This document shows positions 52,072 through 60,452 of a DNA stretch of 64,000 nt, piece after piece (position 1 is the first letter of the stretch; the number at the start of each line of letters is the position of its first letter). A program made the translations under genes and the position numbers. The notes below the pieces were generated by a model, which saw only the letters and a list, made by a program, of their open reading frames with translations, did no database searches and was not told where the DNA came from. The DNA comes from Micromonospora sp. PLK6-60. GTDB taxonomy: Bacteria > Actinomycetota > Actinomycetes > Mycobacteriales > Micromonosporaceae. The stretch lies in NCBI RefSeq assembly GCF_019890675.1, contig NZ_JAIOAA010000018.1, positions 1-64,000 on the forward strand, written 5' to 3'.

Positions 52072-52716
52072 ATGACGGGCAGACTGGTGGCGGTGAACCT
52101 CGGCGTGGTGACCGAGGCGGAGTGGGCGGGCGACGCGAGCGGCCGCAGCGGGATCGACAAGCGGCCGGTCGGCGGTCGGGTGGCCGTCTCGCCCGAGGGC
52201 GTCGCCGGCGACTTCATCGGCGAGCGGGCCCACCACGGCGGCCCCGACCAGGCCGTCTACGCGTACGCCGAGGAGGACGCCGGTTGGTGGTCGGCCGAGC
52301 TGGGCCGGGAGCTGCCGCCCGGCGCCTTCGGCGAGAACCTGACCACGTACGCCGTGGACGTCACCGGGGCGGTGATCGGTGAGCAGTGGTCGATCGGTTC
52401 GGCGCTGCTCCAGGTGACCAAGCCGCGCACCCCGTGCACCACCTTCGCCGGCTACTGGGGGATGCCGGATCTGATCAAGCGGTTCACCGTGCGCGCGGCG
52501 CCGGGGGCGTACCTGCAAGTGCTCCGGCCGGGCGACGTGGGCGCCGGTGATCCGATCGAGGTGGTGCACCGGCCCGGGCACGGCGTCACCATCGGCGAGG
52601 TCTTCCGGGCGATGAACCTGGAGCCGGCGCTGCTGCCACGCCTGATCGAGGCGACCGACCTGCCCGAGCCGCTGCGCGAGAAGGCCCACCGCCGGCTCTC
52701 CGGCAGCCGCCCCTGA
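52072..52716 (+). CDS. MOSC domain protein (YiiM-like)
   Basis: A 214-residue protein with a MOSC domain, which handles molybdenum-cofactor sulfur or related thiol chemistry. The segment GDFIGERAHHGGPDQAVYAYAEEDAGWWSAELGRELPPGAFGENL is typical, and the conserved cysteine is in TKPRTPCTTFAGYWG, with a C-terminal extension VTIGEVFRAMNLEPALLPRLIEA as in YiiM, a detoxifying N-hydroxylated-base reductase. The ATG follows TAGGCT (52059-52064) by 7 nt. Confidence 0.92.
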   Translation: MTGRLVAVNLGVVTEAEWAGDASGRSGIDKRPVGGRVAVSPEGVAGDFIGERAHHGGPDQAVYAYAEEDAGWWSAELGRELPPGAFGENLTTYAVDVTGAVIGEQWSIGSALLQVTKPRTPCTTFAGYWGMPDLIKRFTVRAAPGAYLQVLRPGDVGAGDPIEVVHRPGHGVTIGEVFRAMNLEPALLPRLIEATDLPEPLREKAHRRLSGSRP

Positions 52717-52736
52717 CCGCATCTCGGGCCTGACGT

Positions 52737-52921
52737 GACCCGCCAGCACAGGCGCCACAGGAGTCAGGCGGCGCCGAGAAAGTCAGGCGGCGCGGAGGGG
52801 GTCAGCGGCACGCGGGAGGTCAGTCGGCGCGGAGGAGTCAGGCGGGCCGGCCCAGGAGTCAGGCGGCGCCGGGGGAGTCAGGCGGGCGGCACAGGAGTCG
52901 GGCGGCGCGGAGGGATCAGGC
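52737..52921. repeat. About 20-bp minisatellite after the MOSC gene
   Basis: Roughly nine degenerate units built on AGGAGTCAGGCGGCGCCG fill the gap to the next gene, and its terminal unit overlaps the end of that minus-strand gene. Nothing else is recognisable in these bases. A GC-rich variable-number repeat is likely. Confidence 0.75.
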
Positions 52922-53785
52922 GTCGGCGAAGACCTCGGCCAGCACCTGCGCCTGGTCCGGCCGGTCATCGGTGATCTTGTTCCACCGGCCGGCGCGGGCG
53001 GTCCACTCCAGCTCGCCGAAGCGGACCCGCTTTACCCCGTGGTCCTGGGCGTGCGAGACCAGCCAGTGCGCGTACCGCCAGCCGTCGCGCGGGTCGGGGG
53101 CGGGCACGGCCAGGCCGGTGAGGTCGGCGGCGGCGCTGCTCAACCCCCAGTCCAGGGTCAGCCCCCGGGTCAGCGCCAGCGTCGCCGCCTGCCCGCGCAT
53201 CGTCGGGTACGGGCCGACCGCGCAGGCCACCGCGCCGGTCGCCTCGCCGAGCAGCGCCCGGGTCAGCACCGCCGACTCGTCCGACCACTTCTGGTACGCC
53301 TCCGGGAACGCCGACCGCTGCACCTTCTGCGCCGCGTCGGTGACCCGCATCCGCTCCCAGCCGCGCACCTTGGCCAGCGCGGCGTAGAACTTGTTGGCCG
53401 CGTACCTCGGGTCCCGGATCTCCGCCGGGGTGCCCCAGCCCTGGCTCGGCCGCTGCTGGAACAGGCCCACCGAGTCCCGGTCGCCGCCGGCCAGGTTGCG
53501 CAGCCCGGACTCCTGGAACGCGGTGGCGAGCGCGACCACCACGGCCCGCTCGGGCAGTTGCCGCTGGATGCCGATCGCGGCGATGGTGGCGGCGTTGGCC
53601 ATCTGGTCGCCGTCGAGCACGACCCGGCCGTCGGCCTGCACCACGCAGGACCGGTCGGCCACCGGGAGGCGCAGCTTGTCGCCCACCTGACGGGCGAGGA
53701 CCCAGAGGCCCACCACGGCGACGAGAACGACGACCACTCCACCGGCCACGACTGCCCGAGTTCGCACCCGCACCTCCCGTTCCAC
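52916..53785 (-). CDS. Membrane-anchored protein with lysozyme/SLT-like features
   Basis: A protein of about 289 residues with an N-terminal membrane anchor (VVAGGVVVVLVAVVGLWVLA). Its external region has ALATAFQESGLRNLAGGDRDSVGLFQQRPSQGWGTPAEIRDPRYAANKFYAALAKV, a pattern like transglycosylase domains (Glu in QESGL, then DSVGLFQQ). Databases have at times called such proteins heavy-metal transporters, which the sequence does not support. A cell-wall-acting role is possible but unproven. The start is uncertain: GTG 53785 is used; GTG 53767, with ACGGGAGG 5 nt before it, is another choice. It is bounded by minisatellites on both sides. Confidence 0.75.
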   Translation of the reverse strand: MEREVRVRTRAVVAGGVVVVLVAVVGLWVLARQVGDKLRLPVADRSCVVQADGRVVLDGDQMANAATIAAIGIQRQLPERAVVVALATAFQESGLRNLAGGDRDSVGLFQQRPSQGWGTPAEIRDPRYAANKFYAALAKVRGWERMRVTDAAQKVQRSAFPEAYQKWSDESAVLTRALLGEATGAVACAVGPYPTMRGQAATLALTRGLTLDWGLSSAAADLTGLAVPAPDPRDGWRYAHWLVSHAQDHGVKRVRFGELEWTARAGRWNKITDDRPDQAQVLAEVFADA

Positions 53786-53885
53786 AGTCCGACAAGAGTA
53801 CGTTCCGGAGCCCGGCATGCGGGTCGTCCGACCGGTTGGCCTCCGTTCCGTGTCGCGCCGGCTGCACAGAGTGTCGGGATTTCCC

Positions 53886-54062
53886 CGCCCCGGCACCCGG
53901 AAACCGGGCGAGCCGCCCGGCGGCCGGGAAGCGGGCCAAGACGCCAGGCGGCCGGGGATCGGGCAAGCCGCCGGCGGCCGGAAACCGGGCGAGCGCCGGG
54001 CGGCCGGAAACCGGGCAACACGCCAGGCGGCCGGGGACTGGGCAAGTCGCCCGGCCGCCGGA
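53886..54062. repeat. About 28-bp minisatellite between the SLT-like and enoyl-CoA hydratase genes
   Basis: Roughly six units on the theme CCAGGCGGCCGGGAACCGGGCAAG, each containing GGCGGCCGG and GGGCAAG or GGGCGAG. They fill most of the 284-bp gap. No coding potential is credible there. Confidence 0.75.
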
Positions 54063-54069
54063 AGGCCGG

Positions 54070-54852
54070 TCAGTCGACCGGTACCCAGGCGGCCGGCCGC
54101 TTCTCCCGGAAGGCCGCCACGCCCTCCCGGCCCTCCTCGGACAGGAAGTAGCCGGTGGAGCGGGCGGCCAGGTCGGCGAGCTCGGCGCGCAGGTCGGTGC
54201 CGGCCGGCCGGCGCAGCAGCTCCTTCGCCCCGGCCAGCGCCCCCGGCGCGCCCCGCACCAGCGACGCGCAGCAGCGCGCCACCGCCGCGTCCAGCTCGGC
54301 GGCCGGCACGGCGGCGGTGACCAGGCCGACCTCGGCGGCCCGGCGGCCGTCGAAGGTGTCGCCGGTGAGGTACAGCTCGGCGGCCGCCCGGGGCTGGAGC
54401 CGGGGCAGCACGGTGGCGGAGATGACCGCCGGGATGACCCCGATCCGGACCTCGGTGAAGGCGAAGGTGGCCTCCTCGGCGCAGATCGCCAGGTCGGCCG
54501 CCGCGATCAGGCCCAGCCCCCCGGCCCGCGCCGGCCCGGCCACCCGGGCCAGCACCGGCTTCGGGCACTCCCAGACGGCGGCGAGCACGTCGCCCAGCTT
54601 GCCCGCCGGCACCGAACCGCTGGCGTACGCGGCGGCGGTCTCCTTCAGGTCCGCCCCGGAACAGAAGACCGGGCCGGTGTGGTCCAGCACGATCACCCGG
54701 ACCGCGTCGTCGGCGGCGGCGGCGGCCAGCCCGGCCAGCAGTTCGGTCATCAGCGGGGTGGACAGCGCGTTGCGGTTGTGCGGGCTGTCCAGGGTGAGGG
54801 TGGTCACCCCACGGGCCGTGGAGACCCGCACGAGCGCGTCGGAGGAGGTCAT
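54070..54852 (-). CDS. Enoyl-CoA hydratase/isomerase family protein
   Basis: Crotonase-fold enzyme of 260 residues acting on acyl-CoA thioesters. Motifs are TLTLDSPHNRNALSTPLMTEL, oxyanion-hole residues in GPVFCSGADLKE and RAGGLGLIAAADLAICAEEATFAFTEVRIGVIPAVIS. The position usually holding the first catalytic glutamate of hydratases is not clear (VRIGVIPAV has no close Glu-Glu pair like true ECH), so the reaction may differ. ATG 54852 has TAGTGT 7 nt upstream on the minus strand, overlapping the hemW box. Confidence 0.88.
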   Translation of the reverse strand: MTSSDALVRVSTARGVTTLTLDSPHNRNALSTPLMTELLAGLAAAAADDAVRVIVLDHTGPVFCSGADLKETAAAYASGSVPAGKLGDVLAAVWECPKPVLARVAGPARAGGLGLIAAADLAICAEEATFAFTEVRIGVIPAVISATVLPRLQPRAAAELYLTGDTFDGRRAAEVGLVTAAVPAAELDAAVARCCASLVRGAPGALAGAKELLRRPAGTDLRAELADLAARSTGYFLSEEGREGVAAFREKRPAAWVPVD

Positions 54853-54871
54853 GCCGGGCACACTAGTGGCC
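54853..54871. promoter_or_regulatory. 19-bp divergent promoter with overlapping -10 boxes
   Basis: CACACT (54859-54864) is 7 nt before the hemW ATG at 54872. On the other strand TAGTGT (54865-54860) is 7 nt before the hydratase ATG at 54852. The boxes share five bases, and no room exists for a leader on either side. Both genes would be leaderless and compete for polymerase. Confidence 0.6.
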
Positions 54872-56095
54872 ATGCCCGGCGCTCTTCCAGAAGGTGATCC
54901 CGTCCCGTCGGACGGCTCGCTGCCCGCCACCGCCACCGCCACCGTGGGCGGGCGCGGTTTCGGCGTCTACGTCCACGTGCCCTTCTGCGCCAGCCGCTGC
55001 GGCTACTGCGACTTCAACACGTACACCGCGGCCGAGCTGGGCGGCGGCGCTGACCGCGAGTCGTACGCGGACAGCGTGCTGGCTGAGCTGGCGCTCGCCG
55101 CCCGGGTGCTGGGCGACTCGCCGCCGCCCCGGGTGGACACGGTCTTCGTCGGCGGCGGCACCCCGACCCTGCTCCCCGCCGACGACCTGGCCCGGATCCT
55201 GGACGGCATCGACCGCACCTGGGGGCTGGCCGCCGACGCCGAGGTGACCACCGAGGCCAACCCGGAGTCGGTCACCCCGCAGTCGCTGAAGACCCTGCGG
55301 GCGGCCGGCTACACCCGGATCTCGCTGGGCATGCAGTCCGCCGCGCCGGGCGTGCTGGCGATCCTCGACCGGCGGCACAGCGCCGGCCGGGCCACCGCCG
55401 CCGCGCTGGAGGCCCGCGACGCCGGGTTCGACCACGTCAACCTGGACCTGATCTACGGCACGCCGGGGGAGCGCGCCGAGGACTTCGCCGCCTCCCTGGA
55501 CCAGGTCGTCGCGGCGGGCGTGGACCACGTCAGCGCGTACGCCCTGATCGTGGAGGACGGCACCCGGCTGGCCGCCCGGATGCGGCGCGGCGAGCTGCCG
55601 TACCCCTCCGACGACGTGGCGGCGGACCGTTACCTGGCCGCGGAGGCCGCCCTCGGCGCGGCCGGCTTCTCCTGGTACGAGGTCTCCAACTGGGCCCGCT
55701 CCGAGGCGGCCCGGTGCCGGCACAACCTGCTCTACTGGACCGGCGCCGACTGGTGGGGCCTCGGGCCGGGGGCGCACAGCCACGTCGGCGGGGTGCGCTG
55801 GTGGAACGTCAAGCACCCCACCGCGTACGCGAAGCGCCTCGCCGCCGGGGAGTCCCCGGGCCTGGCCCGGGAGCTGCTCACCCGGGACGAGGCGCACATG
55901 GAGGACGTGATGCTGCGGCTGCGGCTCGCGTCCGGCCTGCCGCTGGCGGCACTGGACGCGGCGGGCCGGGCCGGGGCCGAGCGGGCCCTGGCCGGCGGCC
56001 TGCTGGCCCCCGACCGGTACGCGGCCGGCCGGGCCGTGCTCACCCTGCGCGGCCGGCTGCTGGCCGACGCCGTGGTGCGCGACCTGCTGCCCTGA
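54872..56095 (+). CDS. hemW: Heme chaperone HemW (radical SAM, HemN-like)
   Basis: A 407-residue radical SAM protein. The cluster motif is FGVYVHVPFCASRCGYCDFNTY (C-x3-C-x2-C), followed by VFVGGGTPTLLPADDL, EVTTEANPESVTPQSLKTLRAAGYTRISLGMQS, DLIYGTPGE and the HemW C-terminal domain with GPGAHSH. HemW proteins transfer heme, while true HemN oxidises coproporphyrinogen; the single-length CxxxCxxC form with GPGAHS is the HemW type. ATG 54872 is supported by the -10 at 54859. It is convergent with the DUF4870 gene. Confidence 0.93.
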   Translation: MPGALPEGDPVPSDGSLPATATATVGGRGFGVYVHVPFCASRCGYCDFNTYTAAELGGGADRESYADSVLAELALAARVLGDSPPPRVDTVFVGGGTPTLLPADDLARILDGIDRTWGLAADAEVTTEANPESVTPQSLKTLRAAGYTRISLGMQSAAPGVLAILDRRHSAGRATAAALEARDAGFDHVNLDLIYGTPGERAEDFAASLDQVVAAGVDHVSAYALIVEDGTRLAARMRRGELPYPSDDVAADRYLAAEAALGAAGFSWYEVSNWARSEAARCRHNLLYWTGADWWGLGPGAHSHVGGVRWWNVKHPTAYAKRLAAGESPGLARELLTRDEAHMEDVMLRLRLASGLPLAALDAAGRAGAERALAGGLLAPDRYAAGRAVLTLRGRLLADAVVRDLLP

Positions 56096-56101
56096 CCGGT
56101 A

Positions 56102-56131
56102 CGCCCGGCCGGCGGGGTGGCCGGCCGGGCG
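56102..56131. terminator. Bidirectional terminator between hemW and the DUF4870 gene
   Basis: CGCCCGGCCGGC (56102-56113) pairs with GCCGGCCGGGCG (56120-56131) around a 6-nt loop, between convergent genes. Confidence 0.85.
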
Positions 56132-56138
56132 AGGGTCG

Positions 56139-56729
56139 TCACTTGATGAAGCTGGCCGACATCGGGTAGCGGTACAGGGTGCCCTCGTTGGCCTTCATGC
56201 CGGCGATGATGCCCAGCACGATCTGGATCAGCACCACGGCGACGCTGGGCAGGAAGAGCAGGCACCAGCTGACGAAGAGCAGCACGAAGGCGATCGCCGA
56301 CCAGAGCAGCTGGAAGTTCAGCGCGGCCAGGGCGTGCGCCCGCGCCGCCGGGGACTTCTGCCCCTGCACCAGGTAGGCGATCAGCGGGGCGACGAAGCCC
56401 AGCGGCCCGAAGCTGATCAGCGCGCCGACGGCGCCGCCGAAGTGCGCCACCAGCGCCCAGGTCTTGTCCTCGTTGCCGGAGTAACCGGCCGGGGCGCCGT
56501 AACCGCCGGCCGGGTAGCCACCGGCGGAGTAGCCGCCGCCTGGCGGAGGGTAGCCGCCCGGCGGGGGCTGGCCCCCGGGTGGGGGATAGCCGCCGGGGCC
56601 CGGCGCGCCGGACAGTGGTGCGGTGGGCTCGTTGGCCGACGAAGGGCCGAAGGGAGCCGACGGTGGGGTCGGCTCCGGCTGCTGCGGGCCGGGTTCACCC
56701 GATCCCGGAGGGCGAGGTGGTTCAGTCAT
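56139..56729 (-). CDS. DUF4870 membrane protein
   Basis: A 196-residue protein. Residues 1-95 are Pro/Gly/Tyr-rich, with GGYPPPGGQPPPGGYPPPGG repeats like many actinobacterial Tic20/DUF4870 proteins. Three membrane segments follow (VAHFGGAVGALISFGPLGFVAPLIAYL; LNFQLLWSAIAFVLLFVSWCLLFLPSVAVVLIQIVLGIIAG) with HALAALNFQ between them, then a short C-terminal GTLYRYPMSASFIK. Function unknown. ATG 56729 has TACCGT 7 nt upstream on the minus strand (complement of 56737-56742). Confidence 0.88.
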   Translation of the reverse strand: MTEPPRPPGSGEPGPQQPEPTPPSAPFGPSSANEPTAPLSGAPGPGGYPPPGGQPPPGGYPPPGGGYSAGGYPAGGYGAPAGYSGNEDKTWALVAHFGGAVGALISFGPLGFVAPLIAYLVQGQKSPAARAHALAALNFQLLWSAIAFVLLFVSWCLLFLPSVAVVLIQIVLGIIAGMKANEGTLYRYPMSASFIK

Positions 56730-56890
56730 GGACGTCACGGTAGGTGTTGCCGGCAAGGGCGCACCAGAGCGAGACCGGTGTCCGCACCGGGACGTTCGGT
56801 CACTCTCCGCGCCGACGGCCGGCCCGCCGGGGCCCGGACGGACCGGCGGTCCGTCGTTGATCATCGCGCGGGCGGGTACGCCGACGTAGA

Positions 56891-56917
56891 CTGGCACTCG
56901 CTACAGTCGAGTGCCAG
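56891..56917 (+). promoter_or_regulatory. CIRCE operator upstream of hrcA
   Basis: CTGGCACTC (56891-56899), nine bases, GAGTGCCAG (56909-56917): the CIRCE inverted repeat (consensus TTAGCACTC-N9-GAGTGCTAA), bound by HrcA. The spacer holds TACAGT (56902-56907), a probable -10 of hrcA, so HrcA would block its own promoter and the dnaJ2 operon. Confidence 0.93.
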
Positions 56918-56969
56918 ACGTTCGCCCGGCGCGGGGCGCGTACCGGGTGGATCCGGCAGGAGGTGGGAG

Positions 56970-57992
56970 ATGGGTCTCGACGACCGCAAGCTCGCCGTGC
57001 TGCGCGCGATCGTCGAGGACTACGTCGCGACGCAGGAGCCGGTGGGCAGCAAGGCCCTGGTCGACCGGCACCAGCTGGGCGTCTCCCCGGCCACCGTGCG
57101 CAACGACATGGCGGTGCTGGAGGAGGAGGGCTACATCCGGCAGCCGCACACCAGCGCCGGCCGGGTGCCCACCGACCGCGGCTACCGGCTCTTCGTCGAC
57201 CGGCTCTCCCGGGTCAAGCCGCTCAGCCCGGCCGAACGCCGGGCGATCGAGCGCTTCCTGGTCGGCGCGGTCGACCTGGACGACGTGGTGCACCGCACCG
57301 TACGCCTGCTGGCCCAGCTCACCCGGCAGGTGGCCGTGGTGCAGTACCCGTCGCTGGCCCGGTCGAAGGTGCGTCACCTGGAGCTGGTGCCGATCTCCAC
57401 CACCCGGCTGATGGTGGTCATGATCGCCGACACCGGCCGGGTGGAGCAGCGGCTGGTCGAGATGCCCGGCCCGATCACCGGCGACGACGTGAACGACCTG
57501 CGCCGGCTGGCCAACGAGAAGCTGGTCGGCAGCCGCCTGTCGGAGACCCCGCCACTGGTCCAGGCGCTGGTCGACGAGTCCTCGCCGCAGCTGCGACCGG
57601 CGATGGCCACGCTCTCCAGCGTGCTGCTGGAGACCCTGGTCGAGCGGCACGAGGAGCGGATCGCGCTGGCCGGCACCGCCAACCTGACCCGGGGCGGTCT
57701 GCTCGACTTCCAGGGTTCGCTGCGACCCATCCTCGAGGCGCTCGAGGAGGAGGTCGTGCTCCTGAAGCTGATCGGCGAGGCGGAGCCGAGCACCACCCGG
57801 GTGCTGATCGGCGACGAGAACGAGATCGACAACCTGCGGGCCGCCTCGGTGGTCAGCACCGGGTACGGTCCGGGCGCGACCATCGTCGGTGGGCTCGGCG
57901 TGCTCGGACCCACCCGGATGGACTACCCCGGCACCATCGCCACGGTGCGCGCCGTGGCACGCTACGTGGGCGAGTTGCTGGCCCAGAACTGA
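56970..57992 (+). CDS. hrcA: Heat-inducible transcription repressor HrcA
   Basis: Represses class I heat-shock genes by binding CIRCE with GroE as co-factor. The 340-residue product has the N-terminal winged helix LAVLRAIVEDYVATQEPVGSKALVDRHQLGVSPATVRNDMAVLEEEGYIRQPHTSAGRVPTDRGYR and the C-terminal effector domain with LIGDENEIDNLRAASVVSTGYG. The ATG has AGGAGG at 6 nt. hrcA-dnaJ2-rsmE order is conserved in actinobacteria. Confidence 0.97.
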   Translation: MGLDDRKLAVLRAIVEDYVATQEPVGSKALVDRHQLGVSPATVRNDMAVLEEEGYIRQPHTSAGRVPTDRGYRLFVDRLSRVKPLSPAERRAIERFLVGAVDLDDVVHRTVRLLAQLTRQVAVVQYPSLARSKVRHLELVPISTTRLMVVMIADTGRVEQRLVEMPGPITGDDVNDLRRLANEKLVGSRLSETPPLVQALVDESSPQLRPAMATLSSVLLETLVERHEERIALAGTANLTRGGLLDFQGSLRPILEALEEEVVLLKLIGEAEPSTTRVLIGDENEIDNLRAASVVSTGYGPGATIVGGLGVLGPTRMDYPGTIATVRAVARYVGELLAQN

Positions 57993-58068
57993 CCCAAGGC
58001 AGGGCCGGCGGCCGGCACCGGCCGGCGACCGGCGCAACCGCGAGACGAACACGAGGACACGGAACGCA

Positions 58069-59211
58069 GTGGCCAGGGACTACTACGGCATCCTCGGCGT
58101 GAGCCGGGAAGCCTCCGATGACGAGATCAAGCGCGCCTACCGCAAGCTGGCGCGGCAGTACCACCCGGACGTCAATCCGGACCCGGAGGCACAGGAGAAG
58201 TTCAAGGACATCAACGCCGCGTACGAGGTCCTCTCGGACGACCGGAAACGGCAGATCGTCGACCTGGGCGGTGACCCGCTCGCCCCGGGCGGCGGGGGTG
58301 GTGGCGCCGGCGGCCCCGGCGGCGCCGGCCCGTTCGTCGGCTTCCAGGACATCATGGACGCCTTCTTCGGCGGGGCGGCCGGCGGCGCGCGCGGGCCACG
58401 CCCGCGCACCCGGCCGGGCGCCGACGCCATCCTGCGCCTGGAGCTGGATCTCAACGAGACCGCCTTCGGCGTCGAGGCGCCGATCACCGTCGACACCGCG
58501 GTGCTCTGCACCACCTGCTCCGGCGCCGGCACCGCGGCCGGCACCCACCTGGCCACCTGTGAGGCGTGTGGCGGCCGGGGCGAGGTGCAGTCGGTGCAGC
58601 GCACCTTCCTCGGCCAGGTGGTCTCCGCCCGGCCGTGCACCGTCTGCCAGGGCTACGGCACCACCGTCCCGCACCCCTGCCCGACCTGCGCGGGCGACGG
58701 TCGGGTGCGCACCCGCCGGTCGCTGACCGTCAAGATCCCGGCCGGCGTCGAGGACGGCATGCGGATCCGGCTGGCCCAGCAGGGCGAGGTCGGCCCGGGC
58801 GGCGGCACCGCCGGCGACCTCTACGTGGAGATCCACGAGCGGCCGCACGACGTGTACTCCCGCAAGGGTGACGACCTGCACTGCCGGGTGACGGTGCCGA
58901 TGACCGCCGCCGCGCTCGGCACCCGGCTGACCATCAAGACGCTGGACAGCGAGGAGACCGTCGACGTCAAACCCGGCACCCAGCCGGGCAGCACGCTGCG
59001 GCTGCGGGCCCGGGGCGTACCGCACCTGCGCGGCACCGGCCGGGGCGACCTCTACGTCCACCTGGACGTGCGGACTCCGACCAAGCTCGACGTCGACCAG
59101 GAGCGGATGCTGCGCGACTTCGCCAAGACCCGGGGCGAGGAGGTCGCCGAGCTGACCAAGCAGGGCGGCTTCTTCTCCCGGATGCGCGACGCGTTCAACG
59201 GGCACGCCTAA
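58069..59211 (+). CDS. dnaJ2: Chaperone DnaJ (DnaJ2)
   Basis: DnaK co-chaperone of 380 residues. The J domain has YRKLARQYHPDVNPDPEAQEKFKDINAAYEVLSD with the essential HPD; a Gly-rich linker contains DIMDAFFGG. Four CxxCxGxG zinc motifs follow (CTTCSGAG, CEACGGRG, CTVCQGYG, CPTCAGDG) and then the C-terminal peptide-binding domains. It follows hrcA by 76 bp. It is the HrcA-controlled DnaJ of actinobacteria, distinct from the DnaK-GrpE-DnaJ1 operon copy. Confidence 0.96.
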   Translation: MARDYYGILGVSREASDDEIKRAYRKLARQYHPDVNPDPEAQEKFKDINAAYEVLSDDRKRQIVDLGGDPLAPGGGGGGAGGPGGAGPFVGFQDIMDAFFGGAAGGARGPRPRTRPGADAILRLELDLNETAFGVEAPITVDTAVLCTTCSGAGTAAGTHLATCEACGGRGEVQSVQRTFLGQVVSARPCTVCQGYGTTVPHPCPTCAGDGRVRTRRSLTVKIPAGVEDGMRIRLAQQGEVGPGGGTAGDLYVEIHERPHDVYSRKGDDLHCRVTVPMTAAALGTRLTIKTLDSEETVDVKPGTQPGSTLRLRARGVPHLRGTGRGDLYVHLDVRTPTKLDVDQERMLRDFAKTRGEEVAELTKQGGFFSRMRDAFNGHA

Positions 59212-59212
59212 G

Positions 59213-59947
59213 GTGTCGGCGCCGCTGTTCCTGGTCGAGGCGCTGCCCACCGGCGACACGCTGACCCTGGACGGCCCGGAGGGGCGGCACGCGGCCACCG
59301 TCCAGCGGCTGCGGGTCGGCGAGGAGCTGGTGCTCGCCGACGGCCGGGGCGGCACGGCGGCCGCCGAGGTCACCGCCGTCGGCAAGGGCACGCTCGACAC
59401 CCGGATCACCTCCCGGGGGTACGTCGACGCGCCCGTCCCGCGGCTGGTGGTGGTGCAGGGCATCGCCAAGGGCGACCGGGGCGAGTTGGCCGTGCAGGCG
59501 ATGACCGAGGTCGGGGTCGACGAGATCGTGCCCTGGGCGGCGTCCCGCTCGGTGGCCCAGTGGCGGGGCGACCGGGGCGTACGGGCCCGGGAGAAGTGGG
59601 CGGCCACCGCCCGGGAGGCGGCCAAGCAGGCCCGCCGGGCGTGGCTGCCGGTGGTGGCCGGCGCGCCGGACGAGTCGACCACCACCGTCACCCGCCGGCT
59701 GGCCGGGGCGGGCGCGGCCTTCGTGCTGCACGAGGAGGCCGAGGAGCGGCTGAGCACCGCCGAGCTGCCCGAGACCGGGGAGATCGTGCTGGTGGTCGGC
59801 CCCGAGGGTGGCATCGCCCCGGCCGAGCTGTCCGCCTTCCGCGAGGCCGGCGCCCACCCGGTCCGCCTCGGCCCCACGGTCCTGCGCACCTCCACCGCCG
59901 GCGTGGCCGCCCTCAGCGTCCTCGCGGCCCGCCTCGGCCGCTGGTAG
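59213..59947 (+). CDS. rsmE: 16S rRNA m3U1498 methyltransferase RsmE
   Basis: SPOUT methyltransferase of 244 residues that methylates U1498 of 16S rRNA using SAM. Markers are GRHAATVQRLRVGEELVLADGRG (N-terminal PUA-like), QGIAKGDRGELAVQAMTEVGVDEIVPWAASRSV, and the C-terminal knot VVGPEGGIAPAELSAF with VRLGPTVLRTSTAGVAAL. The GTG overlaps nothing but lies 1 bp after the dnaJ2 stop, so the two are coupled. Confidence 0.95.
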   Translation: MSAPLFLVEALPTGDTLTLDGPEGRHAATVQRLRVGEELVLADGRGGTAAAEVTAVGKGTLDTRITSRGYVDAPVPRLVVVQGIAKGDRGELAVQAMTEVGVDEIVPWAASRSVAQWRGDRGVRAREKWAATAREAAKQARRAWLPVVAGAPDESTTTVTRRLAGAGAAFVLHEEAEERLSTAELPETGEIVLVVGPEGGIAPAELSAFREAGAHPVRLGPTVLRTSTAGVAALSVLAARLGRW

Positions 59948-60335
59948 CCGCCGCCCGGCGGCCCCGCCCCGCCTCGGCCGCTGGTGGCCGCCGCCTGGCG
60001 GCCCCGCCCGGCCCGGCCGCCGGCGTCAGCCGGCTCGGTGGCCGCGTCTCCCGGCTGGCTGGACGACCCGCCGTCGGGCGACACGGCGAGTGTCCCGGCA
60101 CCGCCGTTGGGCCCCGGCGGTCACCGCCGGCTCCGGGCGGCCCCCTTCGGAACGCATACCCGGCCGGCCGGGGCTACCCTTCCGATCGCCTTTGCTCTGC
60201 TGCGGCGGGAGCAACGCTTCTCGGCGTCGTTGCTCTGCTGCGGCGGGAGCAACACGCCCCGGCGCCTTTGCTCTGCTGCCCCGGGCGCGACACCTACCGC
60301 CGATAAGTGTCGCCTCCGCCGCAGCAGAGCAAAGG
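59932..60335. repeat. Hairpin array and nested inverted repeat after rsmE
   Basis: A CGCCTCGGCCGCTGGT-type block is duplicated near 59932 and 59970. Two copies of TTGCTCTGCTGCGGCGGGAGCAA (60192-60214 and 60230-60252) each form a TTGCTC/GAGCAA hairpin. A 71-bp nested inverted repeat follows (60265-60335): CCTTTGCTCTGCTGC ... GCGACAC ... GTGTCGC ... GCAGCAGAGCAAAGG, with a symmetric 7-nt internal loop on each side. The remaining bases of this 505-bp gap (60336-60452) have no clear feature. Confidence 0.8.
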
Positions 60336-60452
60336 GTGGGAGGGGGATGGGTGGGCGCCGGGTGGGTCTGCGGGCAGCGGATGGGGCGCCGGCACGGGGG
60401 GCGTGGTCGAACCGACGGAGCACCCGGCCGTGCGCGGACGGGGAGTGCGGCG

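Noticed and set aside
52916..53785. Heavy-metal transporter
   Set aside because: Only one membrane segment and no metal-binding motif; the external part resembles lysozyme-like domains.
54155..54871. N-terminal extension of hemW
   Set aside because: It would overlap the hydratase gene on the opposite strand. The HemW family N-terminus starts near ATG 54872.
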